DNA from: a bacterium
GTDB lineage: Bacteria > Patescibacteriota > Patescibacteriia > 2-12-FULL-60-25
Assembly (NCBI GenBank): GCA_020056125.1
Contig: JAGVIJ010000083.1
Coordinates: 1-18,835 of the forward strand
Reading direction: 5' to 3'
Length of the DNA: 18,835 bases
The notes under the pieces were generated by a model, which was given only the letters and a program-made list of their open reading frames with translations, did not search any database and was not told the DNA's origin. Shown piece after piece: positions 1-8,216 of the stretch. Positions within the stretch are counted from its first letter, which is position 1, and each line of letters begins with the position of its first letter. The translations under genes were made by a program, and so were the position numbers.

Positions 1-3000
1 CACAAACTCGCTAACCACGACTTAATCCCCGGCTGTACCGGAGTAAAATTTTCAGTTACCAACACTGTTCCGTCCGGACACTTGGGATCACCCACGGCTT
101 TAGCAATGTGCACATTGGCTGGGATGCTTTCCACCCGCATATCTGTCTTGAACTTGGCGGAGATTTGCACGTTGCGACACACGTCTGTACCGCTGGGATA
201 AGAATCACCCAACTCCGGACGCATATTGCAACAACCTTGATCAGTCAAACCGAAACCTGGTTTTGTACATGAAGCTTCGGCCGTAAATCCGCATTGCAAA
301 CCATAGGCAGCCTCGCCTTTTTTGCTAAGCATTTCAGCTGAAAGCTTGGAGGACATCAACCCTTTTTCATCCGGATCAGTTTTGCCCACGATGAAAGCCA
401 GTTGAGCACTATCTATCAAGCCATCGCCTTTCAGATTGCCTTTGGGATAAACCGGCGCCGCATTGTTCGGAGCGTTCTTTAAAGAATTGTGGCTGGACGG
501 CAAACCAGCCTCGCACTGCTCGCCTTTTTCCAATACGCTGTTGCCGCAAAAACTCGGATCCGGTTCATACTTGGCTGAAGATCCCTCGAGCAAACACACC
601 GCGCTGCAACCATCTTCCACAAGATTATTTCCATCATCGCAGTCCTCGCCCGCCTCAATAATCACGTTGCCGCAACAATTTACATTCGGCGTATTCGGAT
701 CTTTATCGCACAAGGTGCTGCCCACATGTAGACAAATTTTATCATCACAACCCGGCGGGAAAACCGGATCATTCACATTCAATTTTTCACACGTTTCGCC
801 CGGCTCTAAAATCGCATTGCCGCAAACCGAAGCGATGGAGGGCGACGAACCTTCGTGCAAACAATCGCTGGAACAACCGTCACGGCTCGTGGTGTTGCCA
901 TCATCGCAATCTTCGCCATCCGCCACATCGCCGTTGCCACAGATTGAATTGCCGGATTTGGCGCCCGTATGCCGACAGAACAACGAGCAACCCCGAAACT
1001 GACGTGGCGCGCACACGCCTTTGTTCACTTCGCATTTTACTTTTGCCGCCGGTTCTACGCACGGCGTGCCATCCGGAGTGTCTGATTCCGCATCAGCGCC
1101 CAAACACACATTGCCAAAATCACACGCCTCACCTTGCTCAATCTTGGCGTTGCCGCATGTTCCCACAGGCAGTTGGCTGATCGGCTTCCATAAACAAGTA
1201 TTTACATCGCACTGGCCAACATTGCTTAAAATTTTCGGATCGCATTGCTCACCGGCGCGCGCACCGGACGACAACACAGAACACTTATCGCCATACGGCG
1301 TTAAATTATTTTTGCAATACGCCGCATCCGTAGTTTCAATGATGCCGTTGCCGCACACCGCCACCTTGCCAAACTCGGCCTGCGCGCCCAAAGCCAAACA
1401 CATAGAACTGCACCGCGCCGCTAAAGCCGCACCCGTATCAACTGTTCCGCCTTTAAATAAATCCGCCACTAATTTGTCCGAGCTCCCCCACTTTACGCCT
1501 TCAGTCTGCATCAAGGCTTGCCCGGTTAAGTTACAATCATCCGGCGCGCCAAAGGCCGTGGCCTGGAATAACCGGCGAGCGCCCACCTCGGTTTCATATT
1601 TTGTCACGGGCGCCACAGCCACAGCTTCAGCCGCGCAAAATCCTTCTTGTCCCAATTTGGTGCGGAATGTCCAGACCAAACCCTCCGGATCATTTAAGCC
1701 GGTCATGGGTACGCCATGCAAACCGCGGATACCCTGTTCATTACCACCGCGCAACAATACGCGATAATATTTTCCGGGCAGCATCAATGGTTGATTCAAA
1801 CTATTTTTCAGCTCAATGCTCAAAAAGCGTTTTTTCTCTTCAGCGGTTTTGGGTACCGTAACCACGGTAATCTTATCCGGCGGTATGGCTAAAGGCTGTT
1901 CCAATTCCGTCACCACGCAATTTTCGTTGGCACAGGGACGAATCTCCACATTATCAACAATGGATGCCGGATCAATTTCCGTATTAAACCGCGCCCAAAC
2001 CAAAGCGTTCACGCAGGCAGTCTGGCATTTGGGCTCAAACGCCTCAACGCGCGGCGGCACAAAACGAATATACAACTGCCCTGTGCCTTTAACCTTATCC
2101 GGCAAAACCGTGGCGCTCATGTTGATCGGCACGTCACCGGTTTCTGAAATAGAAATACCTACTTGGCGACAAGAAATCTTTCCGGGGGTGGGTCCTTCGA
2201 TAAGCGGCGTCTTAAATATCGCACGGTTGTCGCCATTGTTATCCCCATGCTCCCAAGCCCAATCATATTGTTTACACTGCAACACCACGCACTTATCATC
2301 CGCAGCCAAAGGCGAAGCTAAATAATCCAGCTCTAAACCCGAATCCTGCAATTCATACGAGTTTGGCGCCACACTCACTCCTCCCACTTTGCACGGCTCT
2401 TGCGAATCGCGCGTAGTGAAACGGAAACAATAACCCACGCCCGAACCGCACTTGGCGTTCTCATCCATATTGGCGCCGGTTACGCCTTTGCCTTTGACGC
2501 CGGTCAAAATCTCCACCAAATAAGTAGTCTTAACCTCTAAAAGATTTTTAGCTTGCAACACCACTAAATCCTGGTCTTCAGATGCCGGTTGCAATAATGG
2601 GAATCCGCCGTCTAAAGCCAACTCCGCCACCTTACTGCATGGGTTCTGACCCGGGTCTATGCATTTTTTGAGTTTAAAATTCGCGGCCGTTACGCTGGGC
2701 GGATCAAGGTGCGTGGTAAAACGCGCAACTATGGTGGCGTTGACGCAAACCGCATTGCCGCCCGCGCGATTTTCCCATGGCGACGGCGAAGGTGCGGGCA
2801 TCGGATTTTGATTGGGTGCGCATTCCTCTACCACGCGCGGCGCTACCGGAATAAAGCCCGTGGATGATTGCCAAGCGAACACAGCCTTTGTGGACACAGC
2901 CGGACAAATTTGTTTTTCATCCAAACACGTGCCGTCTCCACAGCACTGTTCGCTCGGACTGCACACATCCGGCTGTTCATTGCAATTGCGCACTTGAAAA

Positions 3001-5390
3001 TATGCGGAATTGGATTTTACAGCTTGAGCTGTAATCACCACGGCGCCGGTTTCAGCTCCGGTCGGAACTTTGGTTTTAACTTCTTGCCCCTTCCAATTAT
3101 CCACCATGGCCGCTTTATTACTGCTGAAAGTTACACTGCCCGTATCAGCGCCAAAACGCTCGCCGATTAAAGATACTTCCGTGCCAACAGGCCCGGCCGA
3201 GGGATTAATGGCGCAAATACCGGGCTTGGCATTTTGCGCATTCACCGCAAAATCAATTTCATTGGATTCAGTATTATCCGCGCGCTTCAAACGCACGCTA
3301 TAATCCCCGATCACTATGCCTTGCTGATTTAAAAAGGCTGATGGCGCCTTAACGATTACATTATTTTCGTTCCAAAAACCTTGGCTGCACGCCACCGGGA
3401 AAGATACATCGCCCACAGCCTCTTGCTGGCTAACCTTGTTCTTAAAGCGCACGGTGCCCACGGTATTGCCGAAATTTTTTCCGGAGAGCGTCACATATTC
3501 TCCCTTGGGACCGCTCGTCGGATCAACAGAGAAAATCTGCGGCGGTCCAGCCTTGGATTTGCTTAACACCTCAAATACCGCCGGGTTGCTGGCCACTTCG
3601 CCCGCCAGCACAGTCACCGTATTTTTGCCTGCGTTCACCACCGGCACATTGGCCGCTACTTGTGCATCAGTCCACGAGGCAAATTGTTTAATCACATTTT
3701 TGCCGAACGACATGGAGCTGGGATTTTGTCCAAAGCCCTGGCCCACGGCTGTAAACTTTTCTCCGACAAAACCTTTGTTAGGATTCAAACCGCACAATCC
3801 GGGATAAACTTTATCATTCACTAAAAAGTCGGGAAATATGGGTCCCAGCGTATCATTGGTACGATCGCTTAGCTGGCTGTCGCCGTTGGTTATTTTCACG
3901 GGTCCGCTCGACGCACCGTCGGGCACAGCCACAATCACCTGGGTGGACGACCAAGTATTAAAACCTCCCTGCAAACAAATTTGCGGTACGCTCGCCACTT
4001 TATCATCATCCACATTTCCCCCGCCTAAAAACATCACATTGCCCGTATTCCCCAAATTAATGCCGCGCAACGTGACAAAGGTTCCGGCTTTGCCGTCCAA
4101 CGGACTCACATCGGAGATAACCGGTTGTTCCACGCACACGCCGTCTTTGCACACGCCCGATGAACAATCAAAATTAGTCACACAAGCGCCGCCCGGACAT
4201 GCGCCGCAATAACTCGGCGTGTTGGGCGTGCCTCCGCAGTCCACGCCGGTCTCTTCACCATCCTGCACTTGATTAAAACACGCGGCCGGCTTGATGATCA
4301 CGCTGATGGGGGCGCTTTGCTTGTCATGCGTATCAATATCAAACGCCTTGGCTGATAACTGGCGGATGGACTGTAACTCAATACCCGCCGTATCCCAATA
4401 ACCATCAGCCGTAAAACTTTTGGGCGTGGGATTTTCATTGGGTGCAGATTGATCCACCATATCCTCGCCATCATAAAAATCCACATTGGCCACGCCGCTA
4501 TCATCCGAGGCTTGCGCGCGCAACAAAACCAAACTATCAGCCGGCACAGCTTGGCCGTTCAAGGGTTCGGACATGGAAACATTGGGCGCTTGCACGTCAA
4601 TCAAATTGCCCGTATGAAAAGTTGCAGTGCACGACGGAGCGAATCCTCCGCAGACAATGGCTTGATTTTGCGTGGAGCGCAGCGCCTCCCCCACCTTGAC
4701 TGTAAAATCCTTGTCTCCGGCAAAACACTTCAGGGCTTCGTTGGGCGGCGGACAATTTTCTGCCGGCGCAAATGTTACGAGCGAACCGTTTACGCTCAAA
4801 GTTCCGGCCACGATTGGGCCGCCGGTTTCATTTACTTGAATGGCCGAAGCGGTTTTATCATCCACCGGGCGCGTAAACAAAAATTTCACTTGCACGTTCC
4901 GGATGGGCACGGCGCCTTGTGGAGAAATGGATTTCAGTTGAAAAGCCTGCGCGCCCCCTCCTCCGCCCAAACCCGGACCGGGCGGTTGAGTTTCAGATGG
5001 AGTTCCTCCCGAGGAGCCGCCGGTCGCCTCCATCAAACGTTCCAACACAAATCGCGCGATAGCCCAGGAGGACAATACGATTACTGCGCCGATAGCCGCG
5101 GAAATTAAAATCTTTTTTGCCTTGCTGACTTTATCCGCTTCGCCGCCCGAAGTCATCCAGAGGAATCCCGCGTACAGCACTAAGACAAGCAAAATCATGC
5201 CCAAAAATCCCAGGGCGATGTTGATGATGCGCGTGGCGATAATCCGCGGATCAGTAGCCGATAAATTTATCACGCTCCCCACCTCCTCCAACCCAGCCGC
5301 GGCTTGGGCTGAAACACTGTTGCCCCATAACAAAGCCGCACCGACCAAAATCGACGAGACGAGAGCGGAAATTATGAGTAAACGACGCAT
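1..5390 (-). CDS. Giant pilin-anchored Ig/TIG/Cys-rich surface protein (C-terminus beyond window)
   Basis: The frame is open from the ATG at 5390 to the left edge without a stop: at least 1796 residues, C-terminus missing. Residues 1-30 look like a signal peptide ending SVSAQA. Residues about 53-79 and 93-117 are two membrane segments joined by a short charged loop (GGEADKVSKAKK), as in VirB2/TrbC-type pilins. After a Gly/Pro-rich linker come Ig-like modules (about 150-375), a Cys-rich module with QDGEETGVDCGG (about 372-422), four TIG/IPT-like domains (starting near 422, 525, 614 and 720), further SbsA-type Ig-like domains (about 834-1237), six Cys-rich CGN...GE.CD units (about 1345-1625), and the start of another Ig-like domain at the edge. 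Inferred role: an adhesin or surface fibre anchored by an N-terminal hairpin. The ligand is unknown. No clear ribosome-binding site precedes the start. Confidence 0.85.
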   Translation of the reverse strand, partial: MRRLLIISALVSSILVGAALLWGNSVSAQAAAGLEEVGSVINLSATDPRIIATRIINIALGFLGMILLVLVLYAGFLWMTSGGEADKVSKAKKILISAAIGAVIVLSSWAIARFVLERLMEATGGSSGGTPSETQPPGPGLGGGGGAQAFQLKSISPQGAVPIRNVQVKFLFTRPVDDKTASAIQVNETGGPIVAGTLSVNGSLVTFAPAENCPPPNEALKCFAGDKDFTVKVGEALRSTQNQAIVCGGFAPSCTATFHTGNLIDVQAPNVSMSEPLNGQAVPADSLVLLRAQASDDSGVANVDFYDGEDMVDQSAPNENPTPKSFTADGYWDTAGIELQSIRQLSAKAFDIDTHDKQSAPISVIIKPAACFNQVQDGEETGVDCGGTPNTPSYCGACPGGACVTNFDCSSGVCKDGVCVEQPVISDVSPLDGKAGTFVTLRGINLGNTGNVMFLGGGNVDDDKVASVPQICLQGGFNTWSSTQVIVAVPDGASSGPVKITNGDSQLSDRTNDTLGPIFPDFLVNDKVYPGLCGLNPNKGFVGEKFTAVGQGFGQNPSSMSFGKNVIKQFASWTDAQVAANVPVVNAGKNTVTVLAGEVASNPAVFEVLSKSKAGPPQIFSVDPTSGPKGEYVTLSGKNFGNTVGTVRFKNKVSQQEAVGDVSFPVACSQGFWNENNVIVKAPSAFLNQQGIVIGDYSVRLKRADNTESNEIDFAVNAQNAKPGICAINPSAGPVGTEVSLIGERFGADTGSVTFSSNKAAMVDNWKGQEVKTKVPTGAETGAVVITAQAVKSNSAYFQVRNCNEQPDVCSPSEQCCGDGTCLDEKQICPAVSTKAVFAWQSSTGFIPVAPRVVEECAPNQNPMPAPSPSPWENRAGGNAVCVNATIVARFTTHLDPPSVTAANFKLKKCIDPGQNPCSKVAELALDGGFPLLQPASEDQDLVVLQAKNLLEVKTTYLVEILTGVKGKGVTGANMDENAKCGSGVGYCFRFTTRDSQEPCKVGGVSVAPNSYELQDSGLELDYLASPLAADDKCVVLQCKQYDWAWEHGDNNGDNRAIFKTPLIEGPTPGKISCRQVGISISETGDVPINMSATVLPDKVKGTGQLYIRFVPPRVEAFEPKCQTACVNALVWARFNTEIDPASIVDNVEIRPCANENCVVTELEQPLAIPPDKITVVTVPKTAEEKKRFLSIELKNSLNQPLMLPGKYYRVLLRGGNEQGIRGLHGVPMTGLNDPEGLVWTFRTKLGQEGFCAAEAVAVAPVTKYETEVGARRLFQATAFGAPDDCNLTGQALMQTEGVKWGSSDKLVADLFKGGTVDTGAALAARCSSMCLALGAQAEFGKVAVCGNGIIETTDAAYCKNNLTPYGDKCSVLSSGARAGEQCDPKILSNVGQCDVNTCLWKPISQLPVGTCGNAKIEQGEACDFGNVCLGADAESDTPDGTPCVEPAAKVKCEVNKGVCAPRQFRGCSLFCRHTGAKSGNSICGNGDVADGEDCDDGNTTSRDGCSSDCLHEGSSPSIASVCGNAILEPGETCEKLNVNDPVFPPGCDDKICLHVGSTLCDKDPNTPNVNCCGNVIIEAGEDCDDGNNLVEDGCSAVCLLEGSSAKYEPDPSFCGNSVLEKGEQCEAGLPSSHNSLKNAPNNAAPVYPKGNLKGDGLIDSAQLAFIVGKTDPDEKGLMSSKLSAEMLSKKGEAAYGLQCGFTAEASCTKPGFGLTDQGCCNMRPELGDSYPSGTDVCRNVQISAKFKTDMRVESIPANVHIAKAVGDPKCPDGTVLVTENFTPVQPGIKSWLASL
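505..1356 (-). repeat. Six myxococcal-type Cys-rich units within the giant protein
   Basis: Inside the giant protein six units begin with CGN, at about 1352, 1157, 945, 827, 675 and 551 on the minus strand. Most continue as xxxExGExCD. Two are full-length versions with GEDCDDGN followed by DGCS and a further Cys. This matches the family called Myxococcus cysteine-rich repeat (DUF4215). The many cysteines suggest disulfide-stabilised stalk modules outside the membrane. The family assignment is from motif reading only. Confidence 0.75.
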
Positions 5391-5464
5391 GGGATAATTG
5401 GAGCTTCCTAGCTTCTTAGGTTTTTAGCTTCTTAGATTTTTGCATTTTGAATTTTGCATTTCCG
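5391..5464. repeat. Short-repeat spacer between the two paralogous surface genes
   Basis: The 74-bp gap is low complexity. TAGCTTCTTAG occurs twice (near 5409 and 5426) next to a third, partial CTTCCTAG. After them TTTGCATTT and TTTTGAATTTTGCATTT make a second set of short direct repeats. No promoter or terminator hairpin was found. The spacer lies directly after the stop codon of the 605-residue gene and before the giant gene, both read on the minus strand. Confidence 0.6.
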
Positions 5465-7282
5465 TTAAAATCCACAATCAGCTTTTTGAGCCTTGTTATT
5501 GCAACAACTCGGCGCGCCCTTGCAGATTTTAGACGACGCCGGATTAAAACAATTTTGATACGCATCCTGCAGATCGGAAAACAAAAACGGATTGTAATAA
5601 TTCAATTCCTCGGGCAATAAACCCGAAGGTAAATATGGACGATGCTCAATCACCAACTGGGATTTTTCCGCCACTTCACCCGGCCCCACCAAAGTATTTT
5701 TAGCGGTCAACAAATCCATACCCACAAAAAACCAAAAAGTATCCGGATCAATTTCACCCGGCCCTTTAGGTTGAACCAAGGCGGATTCAGTGTTCAAGGT
5801 TGAAGATTGCATCAAAGTATCAAATCGCGCCGTGACATTTTCATCCAATGGCCGATTGGATTGGCCTTGGCCGGCCGACGCTTCAGGCACAGTCTCCTCA
5901 ATCAACGGCGGAGTTAATTTAATATCATTCGACGTGCCAAAAGACCAAACATAATTATCTCCCGGCGGCCCCTCGGCTGTGCCGTTGCCATTACCATCCA
6001 AAGAATTCCCCACAATATCCGTGATGCCGTCAAAACCCGATTCAGTCAGTTGCGCCAACGGCGGCTGTTCAGACAAAGTAGCGGCCTTAACTCCCACCTC
6101 CAAAGTGGCGTTGCCCGGCAAACAATACACATCGCGGCCGCAGGAATTCATACCGCATTTATCCAGAGTTAAAAATTCCACGGTTCGATATTGATTAGTG
6201 ACTTTATAAGTTCCGCTCAAAGGCGAACCTTGACCGCCGTCCGGACGCACCGCGATATTCGTGAAGCCGGATTGATTTTCGAATTTTCCACTGGCGCCCG
6301 TGGGATCCACCGCCTCATTAAAGGTAATCTGAATCACCACGTTGCGCGCGTACTTTCCACCGGTTTGCGGAATAGCTGAAATGATTTTAGGCGGCGTGGT
6401 ATCCACTTTGGTTGAAACTTCAAACCCCCATTCGTAGCCGTCATTAAATGCGCCGCCAAAAGCCGGGCCGCCCTGATTCAATAAAATTCCGCTGTTGCCG
6501 CCCTTGAGCCTAATTAAATATTTCACATTATTATTCGGACTGCCCAACAAATCCACCGGACGAATGACAAACGTCAGGCGGTCTTCTGTAAAACTCACGC
6601 GCGCCTGTTCAGTGGTCAGAGCCGTATTTTCATCGCCCACGCGAAAAATCTTGATATTGTCGCTATTCAAACCCGTAACCTTAGAGTTATCTTCGGTCCA
6701 ATCTTTAATAAACGAGGCTGGGTTAATAGCCGCCTTAAAAGTTATGATCATTGGCGAATTGCGCGGCACATCCGTAGCGTTGCGCCGCGGCAAATGATAT
6801 TCAATAATTCCCGAGCCCAAAGAGCCGGATGAACCCATCAAACCGCCGGGCGTATATGAACCGCCGCCTTGTATACCGCCCATGCCCACAGCTCCGCTCA
6901 AAGCATTGATCACAAAAGCCGTAATGGCCCAAGAGGATGCGATAATGATCAAGCCGATGATGGCGTTGCGAATAATCTTTTTAGCCGAATCGATTTTCTC
7001 CGCATCGCCGGCCGAAGTCATCCAAACATAACCTGCATACAATAATAAAACCAACAGCGCCACGCCCAAGAGACCTAAAAATATATAAATGATCCGGCCG
7101 ATGACAGTCACTAAATCCGTGCCCACACCGGCTACGGCCGCGGCTTGCTCCACAGACTGTTGGCTGGCGGCCAACTGCGCCCAGGCCAAAACCGGATAAG
7201 TCAAAAAACCGGCGGCTAGCGCAAAAAACGCGGCTGCACGCCGAAAAACTTTTTGTGTTATTTTATTTTCATCTTTCCGCAT
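5465..7282 (-). CDS. Pilin-anchored Ig-like domain protein, paralogue of the giant protein
   Basis: 605 residues starting at ATG 7282. Residues about 12-36 form a signal peptide (ending VLAWAQ). Residues 60-89 and 102-128 are two membrane segments around a short loop, AGDAEKIDSAKK. This arrangement closely parallels the giant neighbour: LYAGYVWMTSAG here, LYAGFLWMTSGG there. A Gly-rich linker (133-158) leads to SbsA-like Ig domains at about 160-290, 295-455 and 460-560. The second and third begin with TPPKI and TPPLI. The protein ends in a Cys-rich stretch (CKGAPSCCNNKAQKADCGF). A similar CC-containing stretch in the giant protein is followed by another Ig domain, so this copy may be shortened. 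The inferred place is the outer face of the membrane. The first ~130 residues alone could be called a TrbC/VirB2 pilin-like protein. Confidence 0.85.
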   Translation of the reverse strand: MRKDENKITQKVFRRAAAFFALAAGFLTYPVLAWAQLAASQQSVEQAAAVAGVGTDLVTVIGRIIYIFLGLLGVALLVLLLYAGYVWMTSAGDAEKIDSAKKIIRNAIIGLIIIASSWAITAFVINALSGAVGMGGIQGGGSYTPGGLMGSSGSLGSGIIEYHLPRRNATDVPRNSPMIITFKAAINPASFIKDWTEDNSKVTGLNSDNIKIFRVGDENTALTTEQARVSFTEDRLTFVIRPVDLLGSPNNNVKYLIRLKGGNSGILLNQGGPAFGGAFNDGYEWGFEVSTKVDTTPPKIISAIPQTGGKYARNVVIQITFNEAVDPTGASGKFENQSGFTNIAVRPDGGQGSPLSGTYKVTNQYRTVEFLTLDKCGMNSCGRDVYCLPGNATLEVGVKAATLSEQPPLAQLTESGFDGITDIVGNSLDGNGNGTAEGPPGDNYVWSFGTSNDIKLTPPLIEETVPEASAGQGQSNRPLDENVTARFDTLMQSSTLNTESALVQPKGPGEIDPDTFWFFVGMDLLTAKNTLVGPGEVAEKSQLVIEHRPYLPSGLLPEELNYYNPFLFSDLQDAYQNCFNPASSKICKGAPSCCNNKAQKADCGF

Positions 7283-7345
7283 GGATAGAAAGATTTTTTA
7301 AATTGTTAAGAACAAAGTTATGCGCCAAATGTGAAGGTTCTATCA

Positions 7346-7783
7346 TTATAACATCTTTTCCAATACTTGGCGCACTTGGTTTCCGTCAGTACGGCCGCCC
7401 GCCTGTTTCATGACTTGCCCTGTGAGTTGGCCCAGTTTTTCCCGTGTGCCATTTTGTTCGGCAATGACGCGCGCGCAAAGAGTTTCCAACTCGCTCACAC
7501 TCATCTGCGCCGGTAAATAAGACTCCAATTTTTCTATCTCGGATTTTTGACGCTCGGCCAGATCTTCGCGCCCCGCGGATTTAAAATCCCGATAAGCGTC
7601 CTGGTATTGTTTAACCATGGTGCGCAACACTCCCGCCACATCCTCATCCTTAAGTTCGCGCTGCAATTCGATCTGTTTATTTTTAGTGGCGGCGCGCGCC
7701 ATGCGCAAGACCGAAAGCGCAAACTCATCTTTGGCTTTCATGGCTTGTTTTAAATCCGCTTCTAAACGCTCTAGCAGAGTCAT
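7346..7783 (-). CDS. yqeY: GatB/YqeY domain protein
   Basis: 145 residues, the usual length for stand-alone YqeY. The N-terminal part is helical (LLERLEADLKQAMKAKDE, then LSVLRMARAATKNKQIE). The C-terminal half has SEIEKLESYLPAQMS and the closing GRTDGNQVRQVLEKML, all typical of the family. The domain is related to the tail of the GatB amidotransferase subunit and is thought to bind tRNA, but the role of the free protein is unsettled. It lies 23 bp after rpsU, a widely conserved pair, and is probably cotranscribed. No Shine-Dalgarno sequence is visible before ATG 7783, so translation may be coupled or rely on the AT-rich leader. Confidence 0.93.
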   Translation of the reverse strand: MTLLERLEADLKQAMKAKDEFALSVLRMARAATKNKQIELQRELKDEDVAGVLRTMVKQYQDAYRDFKSAGREDLAERQKSEIEKLESYLPAQMSVSELETLCARVIAEQNGTREKLGQLTGQVMKQAGGRTDGNQVRQVLEKML

Positions 7784-7806
7784 AATTTTTTTGAAGACGA
7801 CTAAAA

Positions 7807-8055
7807 TTATCTACGTTTTGATTTGTTGGTCAACATCTCCGGCTTAACTTTGCCGGTTTTCAATTCATACTCAAACTTAACTTTGAGCGCTTCGCGACGC
7901 AAAGCGCCGGCGCGCCGTTTGGTGAGTTTTTCATCTTTCTTCCAAAAACGAACCTTTTTGGCTTGCAAAACCTTGCCGCTGGATTTAACGCGCTTTTGGA
8001 ATCTTCGATATAAGGCGTCAAAAGTCTCGCCTTTCTTTCGTTTTACCTCTGCCAT
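7807..8055 (-). CDS. rpsU: 30S ribosomal protein bS21
   Basis: 82 residues, rich in Lys and Arg. It begins MAEVKRKKGETFDALYRRF, with RFQKRVKSSGKVLQAKKVRFWKK typical of bS21, which sits near the 3' end of 16S rRNA and helps translation initiation. Start choice: ATG at 8055 has AAAGGAG placed 8 bases upstream (8064-8070). A GTG at 8064 in the same frame falls inside that ribosome-binding site and is rejected. The protein is a little longer than the classical 70 residues, with a basic tail (ending NKSKRR). First gene of a unit with yqeY. A strong promoter and a leader with hairpins lie upstream. Confidence 0.95.
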   Translation of the reverse strand: MAEVKRKKGETFDALYRRFQKRVKSSGKVLQAKKVRFWKKDEKLTKRRAGALRREALKVKFEYELKTGKVKPEMLTNKSKRR

Positions 8056-8063
8056 ATAACACA

Positions 8064-8071
8064 CTCCTTTC
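8064..8071 (-). promoter_or_regulatory. Shine-Dalgarno site of rpsU
   Basis: On the minus strand GAAAGGAG is followed by 8 bases and ATG 8055. It is one of the few clear Shine-Dalgarno sites in the window, and it settles the start codon. Confidence 0.75.
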
Positions 8072-8091
8072 TTTAATTAGATTTAAATACT

Positions 8092-8134
8092 GCGGACAAT
8101 ACTTTAAATTCCGCTTAACTTAGCTTTTAAAGCT
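8092..8134 (-). promoter_or_regulatory. rpsU leader hairpins
   Basis: Two short inverted repeats lie in the predicted 5' leader. AGCTTTTAAAGCT (8122-8134) is at the predicted transcript start. The pair GCGGA and TCCGC (8092-8096 with 8110-8114, loop of 13) is about 40 bases before the start codon. They could shape the leader or serve autoregulation. This is inference only. Confidence 0.35.
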
Positions 8135-8139
8135 CTTGG

Positions 8140-8168
8140 ATTTTATAGAATTTTCCCTTTTTAGTCAA
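8140..8168 (-). promoter_or_regulatory. Sigma70-type promoter of rpsU-yqeY
   Basis: Minus strand: TTGACT (8163-8168), a 17-base spacer, then TAAAAT (8140-8145). Each hexamer matches the consensus at five of six positions. Transcription should start near 8133, giving a leader of roughly 78 bases before rpsU. Confidence 0.75.
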
Positions 8169-8180
8169 ATTTTGGCTCGT

Positions 8181-8210
8181 AAACAAAATCCGCGGAGTTA
8201 ACCGCGGATT
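8181..8210 (-). terminator. Rho-independent terminator after hisS
   Basis: A perfect 9-bp stem, AATCCGCGG (8187-8195) with CCGCGGATT (8202-8210) and a 6-base loop, starts 7 bp after the hisS stop. On the minus strand it runs into TTTTGTTT. It ends the nucleotidyltransferase-lepB-hisS unit. Confidence 0.85.
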
Positions 8211-8216
8211 ATTTGA

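Noticed and set aside
463..4212. Many plus-strand open frames of 60-250 residues opposite the giant gene
   Set aside because: They lie antisense to a continuous minus-strand frame with clear domains, have unusual composition, and show no ribosome-binding sites.
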